Counted from the first letter of the stretch, positions 31,889 through 42,536 are shown. The stretch: DNA of 64,000 nucleotides from Brevibacillus dissolubilis (GCF_006170445.1 NZ_VCNA01000004.1:248001-312000); one strand, 5' to 3'. The notes: a model not told the origin generated them from the sequence alone. A program made the numbers and translations.

Positions 31889-34800
31889 CTACTTCTTCGG
31901 ATAAAGCTTTTTTCCATATTGGACGGCTTCTTTTAAACCCTCATTATATTTCTTCCCATATAAATCTTTAACATCCCAAACATCTTTCGCCAGCCTTTGC
32001 CTTGCATTCAAACCAGCATCTTCTTTCATTGTTTTCTTACCTTTACCTGCAAATGTTCTGGTTTGAGCATGATCAACTTTTGTCATTTTCACGGCTGGTC
32101 CATTGTTTCTAGAAACACCTTGAGTTTTATTATAGGCATTCTGTGGGATATGGTGTCCAACTTCGTTTGGACCTTTAACTTTGTCAACATCACCAAATTT
32201 TCCGCCGTTTATCGTTTTCTTGGTGCCACTCTTACTACTATTATTAGCTAACATTTTTGTTATCTTGCCAGCATTTTTAGTTACTTGTTTTACTACTACC
32301 GGGGCTGCTACACGTACAATGACCCCAATAAGGAAAATCAAAGCGGGATTATGCCCATCTGGATCATTATACTTCAGCGGATTATTCCATCCATACGTAT
32401 ACAAGTTCAAGCTATGCGGATTACTAACCTGCCCCTTGTACGTATCCTCCGTGATAAACCGTCCCACGTTTGGGTCGTAGTATCTAGCCTTCAGATAGTA
32501 TAGCTTCGTCTCAGGATCATAGAACTCACCGCTGTATTTGAACGGATTGGACATGCTTTCCCTTTGGCTAGTGATATTGCCCCAGACATCATACTGGTAC
32601 TCATTGAGAGTGACGCCGCTCTTGTCCTTGACATACACGATATCACCGTGGCTGTTTGGGTAGTAGAAGCCTTCCTTCGTTACGGTTCCGCTCATGTCTT
32701 GTCGGAACACCAGCTCTTCGCCCCAGAAGTTGCGGGCTTTCACCTGATTGGAGGCATCCAGTTCCTCGATCACTTTGTCGTCGAGATAGACGTACTTGGT
32801 GGTGTTGGTTCCGGTTGTTTTGGTGGCTCGGAGTTCGCCTGGATAATAGGTGTAACTGCTGGTGATCCCTTCCATCGTGGAGGTGGCCAGGCGGTTCAGT
32901 TTGTCGTAGGTGTATGTCGCTGCTGACTCATCCAATACCGCATTGGTGGTCATTCCCTGACGGTTGCCCCGGGTGTCGTAGGTGTAGGTACGGGTTTCTT
33001 TCGGAGTTTTCTCGTCGATGATCCGGTCGATCTTGTCGTAGCGGTATGTTCTGGTTTCCGCATTGCATGTTTGTTGGCTGAGGTTGCCGAAGCCGTCGTA
33101 GGTGTTCGTTTCTTTCCAAACGGAGGTTGTTCCTTGGGTGTGAGACAACTCCTTCATTTCGCCAAACGAATTGTACAGCTTAGTAATACCAGTGTTATTC
33201 GGGTATTTGATGGCGACCGTCTCATCCTGTGGCGTTGTGGTATACGTATATTCAACAGGTGTGGTGCCAAGCGCTGTACTGGACAGTTGAGTCATACGAC
33301 CGAGGTTGTCGTATCTGTAGGAGACAGTCGGCCCATTTGGATAGGTAAACGTGTCAATCCGGTCATCCGCGTCGGTGTATCCGATCTGGTATTTGCGTGA
33401 AAATACGGTCTGGGCGGTTCGGCGGTTAAACGGGTCATATTCATAGGTGATCGTGTGATTGTTGTTCCGTTCGCTTATAAGATCTCGGCTGAGAGGGTCA
33501 TAGTCTTTGTCCTCTGTGTAGACCGTCACGCCACTTGTATCTTTGATGCTGGTTACATCTTCTTCATAGAGCGGGGTGTACGTATACTCGTAGGTGTTTT
33601 GACTTTTGTCCTTGTACTGGCGGACTTCCCCTGTTGGCGTGTAGACAAAACTCTCAACCGTTCTTGTCAACGGGTTCGTCTCGGTCAATTTCCAGGAAAG
33701 GTTGTTGTAGGTGTATTCTGTCGTACGTTTGGAGTTCTCCACCACGGCCTCAAGATTGCCGTCGGAGTCGTATTCAAACTGATATTGATTCAACTCCGGG
33801 TCTCTAATTGAGAGAAGATTCCCTTCATTGTCGTAGTTGTACGTCCAGCTTCTGGCGATATTGGCTTTGTTGGAGACGGTTTTTCCTGTCTGGTGGCCAA
33901 AATCGTTATAGGTGAAGAGGGTTGTCCTCTGCTGAGTCGTGTCCCCTGTTTTTTCTACAAGATCAGTGACCAGTCCTGTTTGGTCTTTGATCTCCAGAGT
34001 ATCAAGACCTCTTGGGTTTTGAACACGAGTTGCTGATTTCGGGAGATAAGTCCCGCCACTCATCTTCTCCGCCGCATTCGCATACGTATAGTTCGTCCAG
34101 TGGCCTACACCATTGACCTCTGAAGAAAGGGAACCATCCGGGTTATAAAAATACTGTGTCTTAAGATTGTCCATCCCAAACGGAATACTTGTTTCTAAGT
34201 TAGTTCCGTCAATGGTGTAGGTGTTTTTTTCTAATGTGCGTGTCTGGTTATTGGCAATCTCTTGCTTAAGCTCAATTTTGCCAAATGGATTGTAATAAGT
34301 CTCGATCCGGCTGTTATCCGGGAAGTGCTTGGTTACTTTGCGGGTGGTCTCGTCATAAGTATAGCGGACCAGACGTGTCAAACCTTGGCTGCTGAAGGTC
34401 TCGTCCGTGACTCGGTTGAGACTGTCGTACTTGTAAGTGATGTTGCTGCCGTCTGGATAGGACTGAGACAGCAGGCGTCCCAGCATATCGTACTGATAGT
34501 TTACACGAAGAGTGGTTCCCAGACCATCCCCCAGATCGGTTGTGAAGGCCTCCGAAGTCACATACATATCCTTCGAATCGTAGGTGAAATTTTTGACTAA
34601 GGTTTTGTTGGTATTGCCGTAGAACGTCTCTGTGACCTGAGTAGGTACTCTGCGGTCTGCTGGATACACGTAAGTTTTTTCGACCTTGTCATAGCCGATT
34701 TGGTTCGGATACGTGTCAGTGGTTGTTTCTGATAACAACAGCTTGCTGATATCATCGTAAACAAAGGTCTCGATATGTTTACGGGTGGTGTCTTTGCTTG

Positions 34801-37174
34801 TCTTCGTTATAGAGGACACTTTGCGAAACTCTGTCAGAGAATCAGACCATTTTTTATAGAGATATTGGGTGGTGTTTCCTTTGGCATCGATCTCTTCGAT
34901 GATATCTCCAAGTGAATTATACGTAGATTTGGTTACGACAGCGTAGTTCTTCACAGCGTCCGTGTAATCTACTACGGTTGGGTTTTTCAGATAGTTGAAC
35001 GTAGCTGCGGCGGTGGCTGGCAACTCTAAGAATGAAAACTCATAGGTTGGTTCGGTGTTGTTGCCGTCGTAAGCATAGCTGACATAGGAAATCGGGTTGT
35101 AGGTAAAGTTTTCTGTCCCGTTGCTTGCCGTTAACGTACCGTTTTTTTTGTTTTGTGAACGTACATACTGAAGTCGGTTGTTCCCCTGCGTATTGACACG
35201 GAACTTTTTGAGATGAGTTGTAACATCTGGAGTGTTGGCATAAATGGACGGCACGGTCTCATAAGAAAAAATCTCGTCACCAAACCGTTGCGTCGTGTAT
35301 GAAAGCCGTGCATTTACTGATTTTGGCTTTTTCCATACTTCCCAGAATCGTCTGCCCGTTTCATCGGACAACAGGTATCTTCTAATGATATTCGTTTCAG
35401 ATTCTTCCCCATAAGGGGTGTAGGTGATATATACGTCTGTAACTGGATGATAACTCATGTAAGATAGGGCGTGATCGTCCTGATAGAGACGAACCAGGCC
35501 GCGTTGGTCCATTCTCTTGCTGTTATCGTAGAAGGTATAGTAATACTTCATGGTATAGCCTTCTTGTGGATACTTTACATTACTCAGCAAGACAAAGTCT
35601 GTCGTGTACATATCCCGCTGGTCTTCATACGTGTACATGCTGTCTTCAAAATCAGTGACCGCCGTCTTGTTATACGTAACCTTATAGTTAAACTCGGCCA
35701 GACGTTCAAATATACTGTAGCTGTATTCGGAAAGGTTTTTCCCGCTGACTCCATCTCTGACGCTGGTCAATTTCAGGTAATCAGGAGCATACAGGGTGCC
35801 GCCTACATTTTCGGTCACATAGCGTACCATTTTGGACGGCGAATAGGTGGAGGATGAATTCTCGTAAACCGCGAGACTCTCAATTCCGTAACTGGTGCTG
35901 TTATCGAGCACAATATAGCGGTTCAGTGCATCTTTTATCGTAATATCCGACCCGTCTTTATGCATATTGTACTGGATGCGGTCACCATAAGGATTGGTTT
36001 TGGTTACTTCGAGCGACAGACCATCATTGTAGGTTCTGAACTCGTAGACATAGCCACCCTTTCCCACTCGGAAATGGTATTTGTTATAATCCACGAGTTG
36101 GAAAGAAAGTTCGCCTGGATATGGATAGTCTTTGAAGCTGCCATTCTCGTAGGTCAGGCTTGTTCCGTCATCGAGAGTAATGACCCAGCGCTCGTGATGA
36201 GTAGGGTATTGGCGGAAGGAGGAGCCATTCGGATCGATACTGATTACATTATCCGTATACTCAAAATATGGCAGGTTGAGCGTCCAGCCGACTGAGAATG
36301 GAATCCATTCGTTGGCAAAGCGCCTTTTGCGGGTGTCATTGTAGAAGGTTCCTGGACTGGTTTTCGACTCATAATATCCCAATTCTTTCGGTTTCGCTTG
36401 GGATGAGTTATAACGGCGCGTGATCACGAGGTCCATATCACGCGGCCCCTCTAACACCAGATCATTTTCCACGATATTCGCATCCCGGAATTGATCGCTT
36501 ACCGGATCGGTCGTGTTCTGTCTGGCGTACAGGTAGGGACGGTCAATCTCTTTGTAGCGGAGGTTGCCATCCAGATTTTTGGTTGTCGTGGTTGAGGGGT
36601 TGTCTGCGGTAACCGCATTCGTGGTGATGCTTTGTGCTTCTTTTGGAGCCAGGGTTGGACTGGTTTCCTTTTTCTTTTTGTCCCGCTCTTCTTTCTCCTT
36701 TTTCCATTTCTTATGGGTGTTTGGGATTAACGGGATGTGTTTGGTTAGAAGCTGGATCTGGGACGGTTTCAGTGCTTCCATCTGCTGAAGGACATCTTCA
36801 TCATCCCACTGAAGCATCTCGTTGAATTCATCTTCTGTAAGTAATTTGTTCAGATTGCTGTAAAAATAAGAGGCAATCTGTAAGCTTTTCCGGTCAAATT
36901 GTTTGTAGATTTGCAGCACTTCTTTGGTCGTGAGCTGATCCCAGTGCATATCTGCAATCTGTTGTTCAGTCAGGTCTAATTGACCCTTTTTTCCCTGGTT
37001 TCTCGCTTCTTGGTCTTGGCTGGATTGCTGAATTACCCAGTCTTTTGTGTCTGCATGGACTTCTGATTGAGGCAATAGCTTCGGGGTTGTCTCGCTCGCA
37101 GCTACACCAGCTGGTGATAATGTCGTAACCAACAGGCTTAGCGTAAGAAGTCCATTTAGTAATCGTCTTTTCAT
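31889..37174 (-). CDS. secreted RHS-repeat polymorphic toxin, HNH-like C-terminus
   Basis: 1761 residues. Signal peptide at 1-27 (LLNGLLTLSLLVTTLSPAGVA). A helical N-terminal region (to about 170) with a charged KEKEERDKKKKE stretch precedes a DUF6531-like start (NDLVLEGPRDMDLVITRRYN). A long series of RHS/YD repeats then follows (YTYDKLNRL, YQYDVWGN), which fold into a closed beta shell. The RHS core ends with YDPNVGRFITEDTYKGQVSN and YTYGWNNPLKYNDPDGHNP. After that the variable toxin has a short hydrophobic helix and an HNH-like nuclease motif (VGHHIPQNAYNKTQGVSRNN, then VDHAQTRTF). Nuclease activity is inferred. Two immunity candidates follow. Gram-positive RHS toxins of this type act on neighbouring cells. 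Confidence 0.85.
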   Translation of the reverse strand: MKRRLLNGLLTLSLLVTTLSPAGVAASETTPKLLPQSEVHADTKDWVIQQSSQDQEARNQGKKGQLDLTEQQIADMHWDQLTTKEVLQIYKQFDRKSLQIASYFYSNLNKLLTEDEFNEMLQWDDEDVLQQMEALKPSQIQLLTKHIPLIPNTHKKWKKEKEERDKKKKETSPTLAPKEAQSITTNAVTADNPSTTTTKNLDGNLRYKEIDRPYLYARQNTTDPVSDQFRDANIVENDLVLEGPRDMDLVITRRYNSSQAKPKELGYYESKTSPGTFYNDTRKRRFANEWIPFSVGWTLNLPYFEYTDNVISIDPNGSSFRQYPTHHERWVITLDDGTSLTYENGSFKDYPYPGELSFQLVDYNKYHFRVGKGGYVYEFRTYNDGLSLEVTKTNPYGDRIQYNMHKDGSDITIKDALNRYIVLDNSTSYGIESLAVYENSSSTYSPSKMVRYVTENVGGTLYAPDYLKLTSVRDGVSGKNLSEYSYSIFERLAEFNYKVTYNKTAVTDFEDSMYTYEDQRDMYTTDFVLLSNVKYPQEGYTMKYYYTFYDNSKRMDQRGLVRLYQDDHALSYMSYHPVTDVYITYTPYGEESETNIIRRYLLSDETGRRFWEVWKKPKSVNARLSYTTQRFGDEIFSYETVPSIYANTPDVTTHLKKFRVNTQGNNRLQYVRSQNKKNGTLTASNGTENFTYNPISYVSYAYDGNNTEPTYEFSFLELPATAAATFNYLKNPTVVDYTDAVKNYAVVTKSTYNSLGDIIEEIDAKGNTTQYLYKKWSDSLTEFRKVSSITKTSKDTTRKHIETFVYDDISKLLLSETTTDTYPNQIGYDKVEKTYVYPADRRVPTQVTETFYGNTNKTLVKNFTYDSKDMYVTSEAFTTDLGDGLGTTLRVNYQYDMLGRLLSQSYPDGSNITYKYDSLNRVTDETFSSQGLTRLVRYTYDETTRKVTKHFPDNSRIETYYNPFGKIELKQEIANNQTRTLEKNTYTIDGTNLETSIPFGMDNLKTQYFYNPDGSLSSEVNGVGHWTNYTYANAAEKMSGGTYLPKSATRVQNPRGLDTLEIKDQTGLVTDLVEKTGDTTQQRTTLFTYNDFGHQTGKTVSNKANIARSWTYNYDNEGNLLSIRDPELNQYQFEYDSDGNLEAVVENSKRTTEYTYNNLSWKLTETNPLTRTVESFVYTPTGEVRQYKDKSQNTYEYTYTPLYEEDVTSIKDTSGVTVYTEDKDYDPLSRDLISERNNNHTITYEYDPFNRRTAQTVFSRKYQIGYTDADDRIDTFTYPNGPTVSYRYDNLGRMTQLSSTALGTTPVEYTYTTTPQDETVAIKYPNNTGITKLYNSFGEMKELSHTQGTTSVWKETNTYDGFGNLSQQTCNAETRTYRYDKIDRIIDEKTPKETRTYTYDTRGNRQGMTTNAVLDESAATYTYDKLNRLATSTMEGITSSYTYYPGELRATKTTGTNTTKYVYLDDKVIEELDASNQVKARNFWGEELVFRQDMSGTVTKEGFYYPNSHGDIVYVKDKSGVTLNEYQYDVWGNITSQRESMSNPFKYSGEFYDPETKLYYLKARYYDPNVGRFITEDTYKGQVSNPHSLNLYTYGWNNPLKYNDPDGHNPALIFLIGVIVRVAAPVVVKQVTKNAGKITKMLANNSSKSGTKKTINGGKFGDVDKVKGPNEVGHHIPQNAYNKTQGVSRNNGPAVKMTKVDHAQTRTFAGKGKKTMKEDAGLNARQRLAKDVWDVKDLYGKKYNEGLKEAVQYGKKLYPKK

Positions 37175-37275
37175 TATGGCTCCTCCGAAAAATGGATTGA
37201 AAATGTTTAAGAACCTCTCACAAAAACCTCCAGCAGCCGATACTGTCAGAGGTTTTCTGTGAAAGATCCTCTTTC

Positions 37276-40200
37276 TTAATAGCTGATTGTCGGGTCCCAG
37301 TTCAGCCCGTCACAGTAGTTATCCGTCATCCCTTTATTCACGATGAAATAGATTTCTTCCCCGGCCACGACGTCGATTTCGATATCATGCGAAGCGCCCA
37401 CCTGATCATCTGCACGGATGACAGCCCACTCTTCGTAAGGCCAGATTTTGGTTGCATTCTTCACGATCTTGATCCAGACTCCATCTCCACACACGTGGTC
37501 GTCCATGAAGGCGCGGCCAGAGATGCGGACGAGTCCGGTCATCGGCGCTACCCATTTGCGGACGGAGTCGCTTTCGTCTGGATGCTGGACACCTGCTGTA
37601 ATGTCTGTGTTAGGGAAAGAACCCTTCCAGTATGATCCGTTGAAACTCATAGGTTGGTACAGCGTGTCCCACTTATACTCCTGGTAGTACCAGTTGTTCA
37701 ATCCTTGCACCGGTCCGAAGTCTCCGGACGCGGTATAAGAAGTTTTGAGATAGTCATAGCTGATGGTTGGGTCCCATACGGCACGGTCGCACCAGTTGTT
37801 TTGTGCTCCTTGGTTCATGACAAAGTGGATGGTATCCCCGGCATTCACCTGTATCTGAATGTCGTGGGAGAGTCCAATGATGTCATCGAAAGCGATGTGC
37901 TGCCAGCCGGTGTTTGGCCAGATTTGCGTATTATTTTTCATGATTCGTACTTGGAAACCGTCTCCACAATCGGCAAACTGTTGGGCGACATTGCCGCTGA
38001 CCCGTACCGTACCTTGTCGAGGGGCTACCCAGGAGCGGACGGAGTCGTAGGCGTCGGTTTCTTGGCGGTTCGGGAAAATGCTGGTGTATGTGTACGAGCC
38101 GTTCCAGAAGTTGCCGCTGTCGACATATCTTAATTGCTGATACGCTGATCCGGTCCATTCTTGGTAGTACCAGTTGTTTTGGCCTTGGATGTTGCTGAAG
38201 TCTTGCGAGGCGGTGTAGGAGCTTTTGGAATAGCTGTAGGTGATGGTTGGGTCCCATTCGGCACGATCACACCAGTTGTTTTGTGCTCCTTGGTTCATGA
38301 CAAAATAGATTGCATCTCCTGTATTCACTTCTACTGAGATGTCATGGGAGAAGCCAACCGTGTCATCTGCGGCAACATATTGCCATCCTGTATTCGGCCA
38401 GATTTGGGTGTTGTTTTTCATGATTCGGACTTGGAAGCCGTCTCCGCAATCAGCATACTGCTGGGCTACATTGCCGCTGATCTGGACAGTTCCCTGTCTT
38501 GGTGCCACCCATTTCCGCACAGAATCATAGGCATCGGTTTCCTGACGATTCGGGAATACACTGGTGTATGGGTACGAACCGTTCCAATAGTTCCCACTGC
38601 CCGTATAGTTCAAATCCTTATAGGCTGAGCCTGTCCACTCTTGGTAATACCAATCGTTTTTCCCTTGCAGATTACTGAAGTCCATTGAGGCTTGGTATTG
38701 TTCTGGATAGATATTGGCCACATGAACTGGGACGATTTGCGACAGTCCACCGAAACCAACCTTCAGCGAAGCTGCTCCCACTTTTGCCACTTGTAAATAG
38801 CCCGGATTGGCAGGATTCGGAGCGAAAATGCCTTCATTGGATGATGACAAGGTGGCTACCTCTGTCACATCTTTCATAGACCCGTCTGGATATTGCGCAC
38901 GGATTCGGACTGTTCGCTCACCCGGGCTCACTTCGATTGGATTCGGAGTGATCTGCAGCGCGGTGGCCCGTTCTTGTACAACCAACGTATTCCACACCAT
39001 GGTTTGACCTTGAAACGTGGTGGTGAATTGAGCTTTCCCTTCTTTTAAACCTGTCAGCTTACCCGAAGAATCAATGGTAGCGATATCTGGATTCAAGGCG
39101 GCAAAAGTAACTCCCGATAACTTTGCAACACTGCCATCTTCATAATTCGCGTACAAGCTGACCGTAGTTGGTTCACCGATTCGCACTTCATTAAACCCTG
39201 GGGTAACGGAGTAGTTTTTAATCGCGGTCGTAACGGCGACATTCACGATTGATGTCAGCCCGTTAAACGAAACCGTAACAGATGTGTTCCCTTTGCCCAC
39301 TGCATGGACCATCCCCGGTGAAGGCGTCCCTTTCTGATTGACAGTGGCTACCGCGCTGTTCTGTGCTTCATAGACCGCTACGGCATTCGCGCTTGTTGAG
39401 GTTCCATCGAGCATCAATACGGTAACGTTAATCTGTTGGCTCTGCCCCTGCTTCAACGACATCATGGACGGACTCGCGGTGATGGCTACATAATTGGGGT
39501 CCGTTGTCGGAGGTGGGCTTGTTGGCGGCGGGGTTGTTGGTGGTGGAGTCGTTGGAGGATCTTCTGTATCCGGCGGTGGAGTATCACCTGAAACAACCTT
39601 ACGCTCCGCCAAATTTCCGTTTAGGTCGTATACATACTCCCATCGGGGGATCTCAAGCCCGTTCTCGATCTTACTTACAGATAGAAGCCGGTTGTTGTCA
39701 TCGTATTTGTACGTGTACAGGTATTCCCCGACAGTAGCTGCGTCGATAAAGGTAAACCCAAACGTGTTACTGGTGATGCTTGAGGTGGTACCCGTAATGA
39801 GGGCTGGGTCTACCGTAACAGATGCATTCGTGATACTATTCGCTTTCGTATGCTGGGTCGCTTTTCCACTAAAGCTGATGGTGAACTGTGTATCACTGTT
39901 GCGTGTCACGTTGATGGTTAGACCAGCCGGAAGATTATTCACCCGTATCCCGGCTCTGAGGTCGGTCTGGACGAAGGTGCTGTTTTCCAGAGCGACAACC
40001 TGTACGTCCGTGATGCTGCCGTCATTCGCTGCGGCTTCGTTGACCGTCGCGCGGATGGCAGTGAGCTTCGGTGCTGTTGGTGTTGGAGTAGATGCCCCGA
40101 CATATTGGGCCGTTATTCTGGTGTGCAGGGCATCGGTGGATACGGCAGGACTTAGCTTGATAAAGTACGTTACATTTGCGGTCAATGAATATTGAATTTC

Positions 40201-42411
40201 TGAAAAGACTGTCGTGCTGCTGGCATTGTCGTTTTCGGTCAGCAACTTGCTTAGCGTGTAGCTGTCATATAGAGCCAGCTTCGTGTTATTGCTCACTCCC
40301 AAAGCCTTATAAGGGCTGGTAAACACCTTATAGATTCCCGATTGAGGCGGGGTAAAGCGGAAAAGGACCGTCTCTCCCTTAGCTCCCTGCACATCTACAG
40401 GCGAAGATGCAAAGAGGATCGGATCGGATATTTGGTTAATGGTCAGTGTATATGGGTTGGTAGAACCCGGATTTTGCATGATAGAAATCCCAATATAATA
40501 CGTAGAACCTGCTGTCACATAGAAGCTAATTGTTTTTTCTGAGCTGCTTGTCACATCGGTATAACCGTCGATCACGTTATGATTCGCGTCGTGTACGGCA
40601 TAGACAAATGTAGCGCCTGCTGGAACTTTCAACGACACACTCGTAGAGCCACTTTTGGAAGCGGTTAATTGAAAAACATCGAGATCTTTTTCATCGGGGA
40701 TCGTACCTGAAATCGACGTACCCCACGTCGATATTTTAGTAGCGATACTAAAATCGTCGTTTGGTTCATACGCATCTGCCGTTGCCTGTGTTTCTTCTGT
40801 ATCAGATTCATCCGTATTCACAGGAAAAAGCGAATCGTGATATTTGTTTCTCCATTGCTCTGCTGTTTGTCGCAGCTGGTTCAGTTCCGCCTTTTTGGTC
40901 TCAAAATAGGAATCGATACCCACCTGCAAAGCGGCAGCTTCACTGTCACTGACGGGTACCCGCTCGTATTCATCCGGGAGGTCAATCAGGCGAAGATGCT
41001 GTTCACGTACTTGTTGGAGTTGTTGTTGAATCTCTTCAGCCAGTGCTGTCTTGCCATTGCTCTCTGCCAGCTTGACATACCACTCCATGGTCTGAATCGC
41101 ACCCGTCACCTTGACATCATAATCGTGGATCAGGGAAATCTGTTGATCCGGGGTCAAGATTGGCGGCTCCGTCGTTGGCTCCTCTGCTGGCAGAGGCCCA
41201 ATCGGCCCATCAGTGATCCCGAGTGCTTTTGCTGCATTCACCAAGCCATGACCGTACTCACGCTGATCTCCGAGCGGTGTCGCTGACTCGATCAGACGCT
41301 TTTTCACGTCGTCATTGGTGAGCTTTTTGTCCGCTCCCCAGATCAGGGCAGCCACTCCTGCCACGTGAGGCGCAGCCATTGAAGTTCCAGATTTAGTGCC
41401 AGTTCCGCCGTCCATCGTGGTACTGAGGACGGTTGAACCGGGCGCCACCAGATCCAACTCCTCTCCCGTGCTGGAGAAGTACGCTCTTTTATAACTCTGG
41501 TTGATGGCACCAACAGACAGGACTTCCGGATAACGGGCTGGATAAGTCTCCGTCTCCTCACCTTGACCGCCGTTTCCTGCCGCCGCGATTAAGAGAATGC
41601 CGTGATTGTCAGCAACTTGAACCGCTTCGTGTAAGGCTTGACTGTAGGTATTCCCTCCGAAACTCATAGAGATGATGTCGATCTTCTGATCAATCGCCCA
41701 ATCGATTGCTTCGATGACTTGGGAATAACTTCCGGAGCCGTTCTGATCCAATACTTTGACGGAATACAGTTCCGCTTCTGGCGCTGCTCCGACCACGCCG
41801 CTATTGTTATTCAGAGCGGCAATAGTACCCGCTACATGTGTTCCATGACCGTTGTCGTCGGTGGTGGTTCTGATTTTTTCACCGAAATAGACGGCTTCTG
41901 TTACGGACAAGTCTGTATGGGGAGCAATCCCCGTGTCGAACACCGCAATTTTGACCTTTTTGTCTGTTTCTTTGTGGGACTGGGCGAGGTCTGCTCCAAT
42001 CGCACGAATTCCCCACGGGGTTGCTTGATCGTTGGTTTGTGGTTGTGGTTTTGCTTGCGTATGCAATGATGCCTGGCTACCTGACTGTGCAGGCTCATCC
42101 GAGATCTCGGTTGTGGCATCTGCCTCCACATAAGCGACATCCGGGTCAAAACGCAACTGTTGGAATTCACGGTCCGTTACTTCCACATGAAGTGCTTTTA
42201 TATGCTTGTTTTTCTTGTGTTTCTTGTTCTGCCAACTTTTTTTCTGAATAAACTTCTCTGGGTCCACATCTTTTTTCAACCCGATGATGACCTTGCCCTC
42301 CGCCCCTTCTGCCGGTCCTTCAGCGATGGTTGTTGCAGGATAAAAGAACCACTGCATCACCATACCAAACATGACCAGCACGGTTAGCACCCTGTGTTTC
42401 AAAATGTACAT
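37276..42411 (-). CDS. secreted multidomain subtilase (S8) with Big_2, PPC and C-terminal repeats
   Basis: 1711 residues. Signal peptide, then an inhibitor I9 propeptide (VIIGLKKDVDPEKFI, DPDVAYVEAD). The S8 catalytic domain has Asp in AVFDTGIAPHTD, His in NGHGTHVAGT and Ser in GTSMAAPHVAG. Then come a helical hairpin region, a pre-peptidase C-terminal (PPC) domain (DAYEPNDDFSIATKIS, FYVTAGSTYYIGI), a further beta domain, and a short YD-type repeat (YLYTYKYDDNNRLLSV ... YVYDLNGNLAERK). A Pro-rich linker (PPTTPP repeats) leads to Big_2 Ig-like domains. Three tandem 159-160-residue beta modules end it. It sits 101 bp upstream of the RHS toxin in the same orientation and may cleave or activate that toxin; this is inference. 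A weak hairpin lies between. Confidence 0.88.
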   Translation of the reverse strand: MYILKHRVLTVLVMFGMVMQWFFYPATTIAEGPAEGAEGKVIIGLKKDVDPEKFIQKKSWQNKKHKKNKHIKALHVEVTDREFQQLRFDPDVAYVEADATTEISDEPAQSGSQASLHTQAKPQPQTNDQATPWGIRAIGADLAQSHKETDKKVKIAVFDTGIAPHTDLSVTEAVYFGEKIRTTTDDNGHGTHVAGTIAALNNNSGVVGAAPEAELYSVKVLDQNGSGSYSQVIEAIDWAIDQKIDIISMSFGGNTYSQALHEAVQVADNHGILLIAAAGNGGQGEETETYPARYPEVLSVGAINQSYKRAYFSSTGEELDLVAPGSTVLSTTMDGGTGTKSGTSMAAPHVAGVAALIWGADKKLTNDDVKKRLIESATPLGDQREYGHGLVNAAKALGITDGPIGPLPAEEPTTEPPILTPDQQISLIHDYDVKVTGAIQTMEWYVKLAESNGKTALAEEIQQQLQQVREQHLRLIDLPDEYERVPVSDSEAAALQVGIDSYFETKKAELNQLRQTAEQWRNKYHDSLFPVNTDESDTEETQATADAYEPNDDFSIATKISTWGTSISGTIPDEKDLDVFQLTASKSGSTSVSLKVPAGATFVYAVHDANHNVIDGYTDVTSSSEKTISFYVTAGSTYYIGISIMQNPGSTNPYTLTINQISDPILFASSPVDVQGAKGETVLFRFTPPQSGIYKVFTSPYKALGVSNNTKLALYDSYTLSKLLTENDNASSTTVFSEIQYSLTANVTYFIKLSPAVSTDALHTRITAQYVGASTPTPTAPKLTAIRATVNEAAANDGSITDVQVVALENSTFVQTDLRAGIRVNNLPAGLTINVTRNSDTQFTISFSGKATQHTKANSITNASVTVDPALITGTTSSITSNTFGFTFIDAATVGEYLYTYKYDDNNRLLSVSKIENGLEIPRWEYVYDLNGNLAERKVVSGDTPPPDTEDPPTTPPPTTPPPTSPPPTTDPNYVAITASPSMMSLKQGQSQQINVTVLMLDGTSTSANAVAVYEAQNSAVATVNQKGTPSPGMVHAVGKGNTSVTVSFNGLTSIVNVAVTTAIKNYSVTPGFNEVRIGEPTTVSLYANYEDGSVAKLSGVTFAALNPDIATIDSSGKLTGLKEGKAQFTTTFQGQTMVWNTLVVQERATALQITPNPIEVSPGERTVRIRAQYPDGSMKDVTEVATLSSSNEGIFAPNPANPGYLQVAKVGAASLKVGFGGLSQIVPVHVANIYPEQYQASMDFSNLQGKNDWYYQEWTGSAYKDLNYTGSGNYWNGSYPYTSVFPNRQETDAYDSVRKWVAPRQGTVQISGNVAQQYADCGDGFQVRIMKNNTQIWPNTGWQYVAADDTVGFSHDISVEVNTGDAIYFVMNQGAQNNWCDRAEWDPTITYSYSKSSYTASQDFSNIQGQNNWYYQEWTGSAYQQLRYVDSGNFWNGSYTYTSIFPNRQETDAYDSVRSWVAPRQGTVRVSGNVAQQFADCGDGFQVRIMKNNTQIWPNTGWQHIAFDDIIGLSHDIQIQVNAGDTIHFVMNQGAQNNWCDRAVWDPTISYDYLKTSYTASGDFGPVQGLNNWYYQEYKWDTLYQPMSFNGSYWKGSFPNTDITAGVQHPDESDSVRKWVAPMTGLVRISGRAFMDDHVCGDGVWIKIVKNATKIWPYEEWAVIRADDQVGASHDIEIDVVAGEEIYFIVNKGMTDNYCDGLNWDPTISY
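37281..38700. repeat. three tandem 477-480 bp coding repeats
   Basis: The C-terminus of the subtilase gene consists of three in-frame units. GGGTCCCA and its flanks recur near 37291, 37770 and 38250. Units 2 and 3 (about 37758-38237 and 38238-38700) are very similar at nucleotide level; unit 1 is more diverged. Each unit encodes an NNWYYQE ... DSVRKWVAP ... CGDGFQVRI ... WDPTISY module, a probable carbohydrate- or ligand-binding beta sandwich. The similarity of units 2 and 3 suggests a recent duplication or gene conversion. Confidence 0.8.
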
Positions 42412-42491
42412 TCACCCTTTCCAAATATTATCAATTAGTTCTATCGGATCATTATACTCCAAAAGAATATTTCTTTAAATAATTAGAAGCC

Positions 42492-42536
42492 AAAAAATCC
42501 CTCTAAATGGATAGAATTTTGTCTCCATTCAAAGGG
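42492..42536 (-). terminator. strong hairpin terminator with no obvious gene
   Basis: CCCTTTGAATGGA and TCCATTTAGAGGG (minus strand) pair at 11 of 13 positions and are followed by ATTTTTT. It lies about 80 bp upstream of the subtilase gene. Upstream on the minus strand, 42540-42730 contains no supported gene, so it may end a short RNA started at the 42.73 kb box. Confidence 0.6.
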
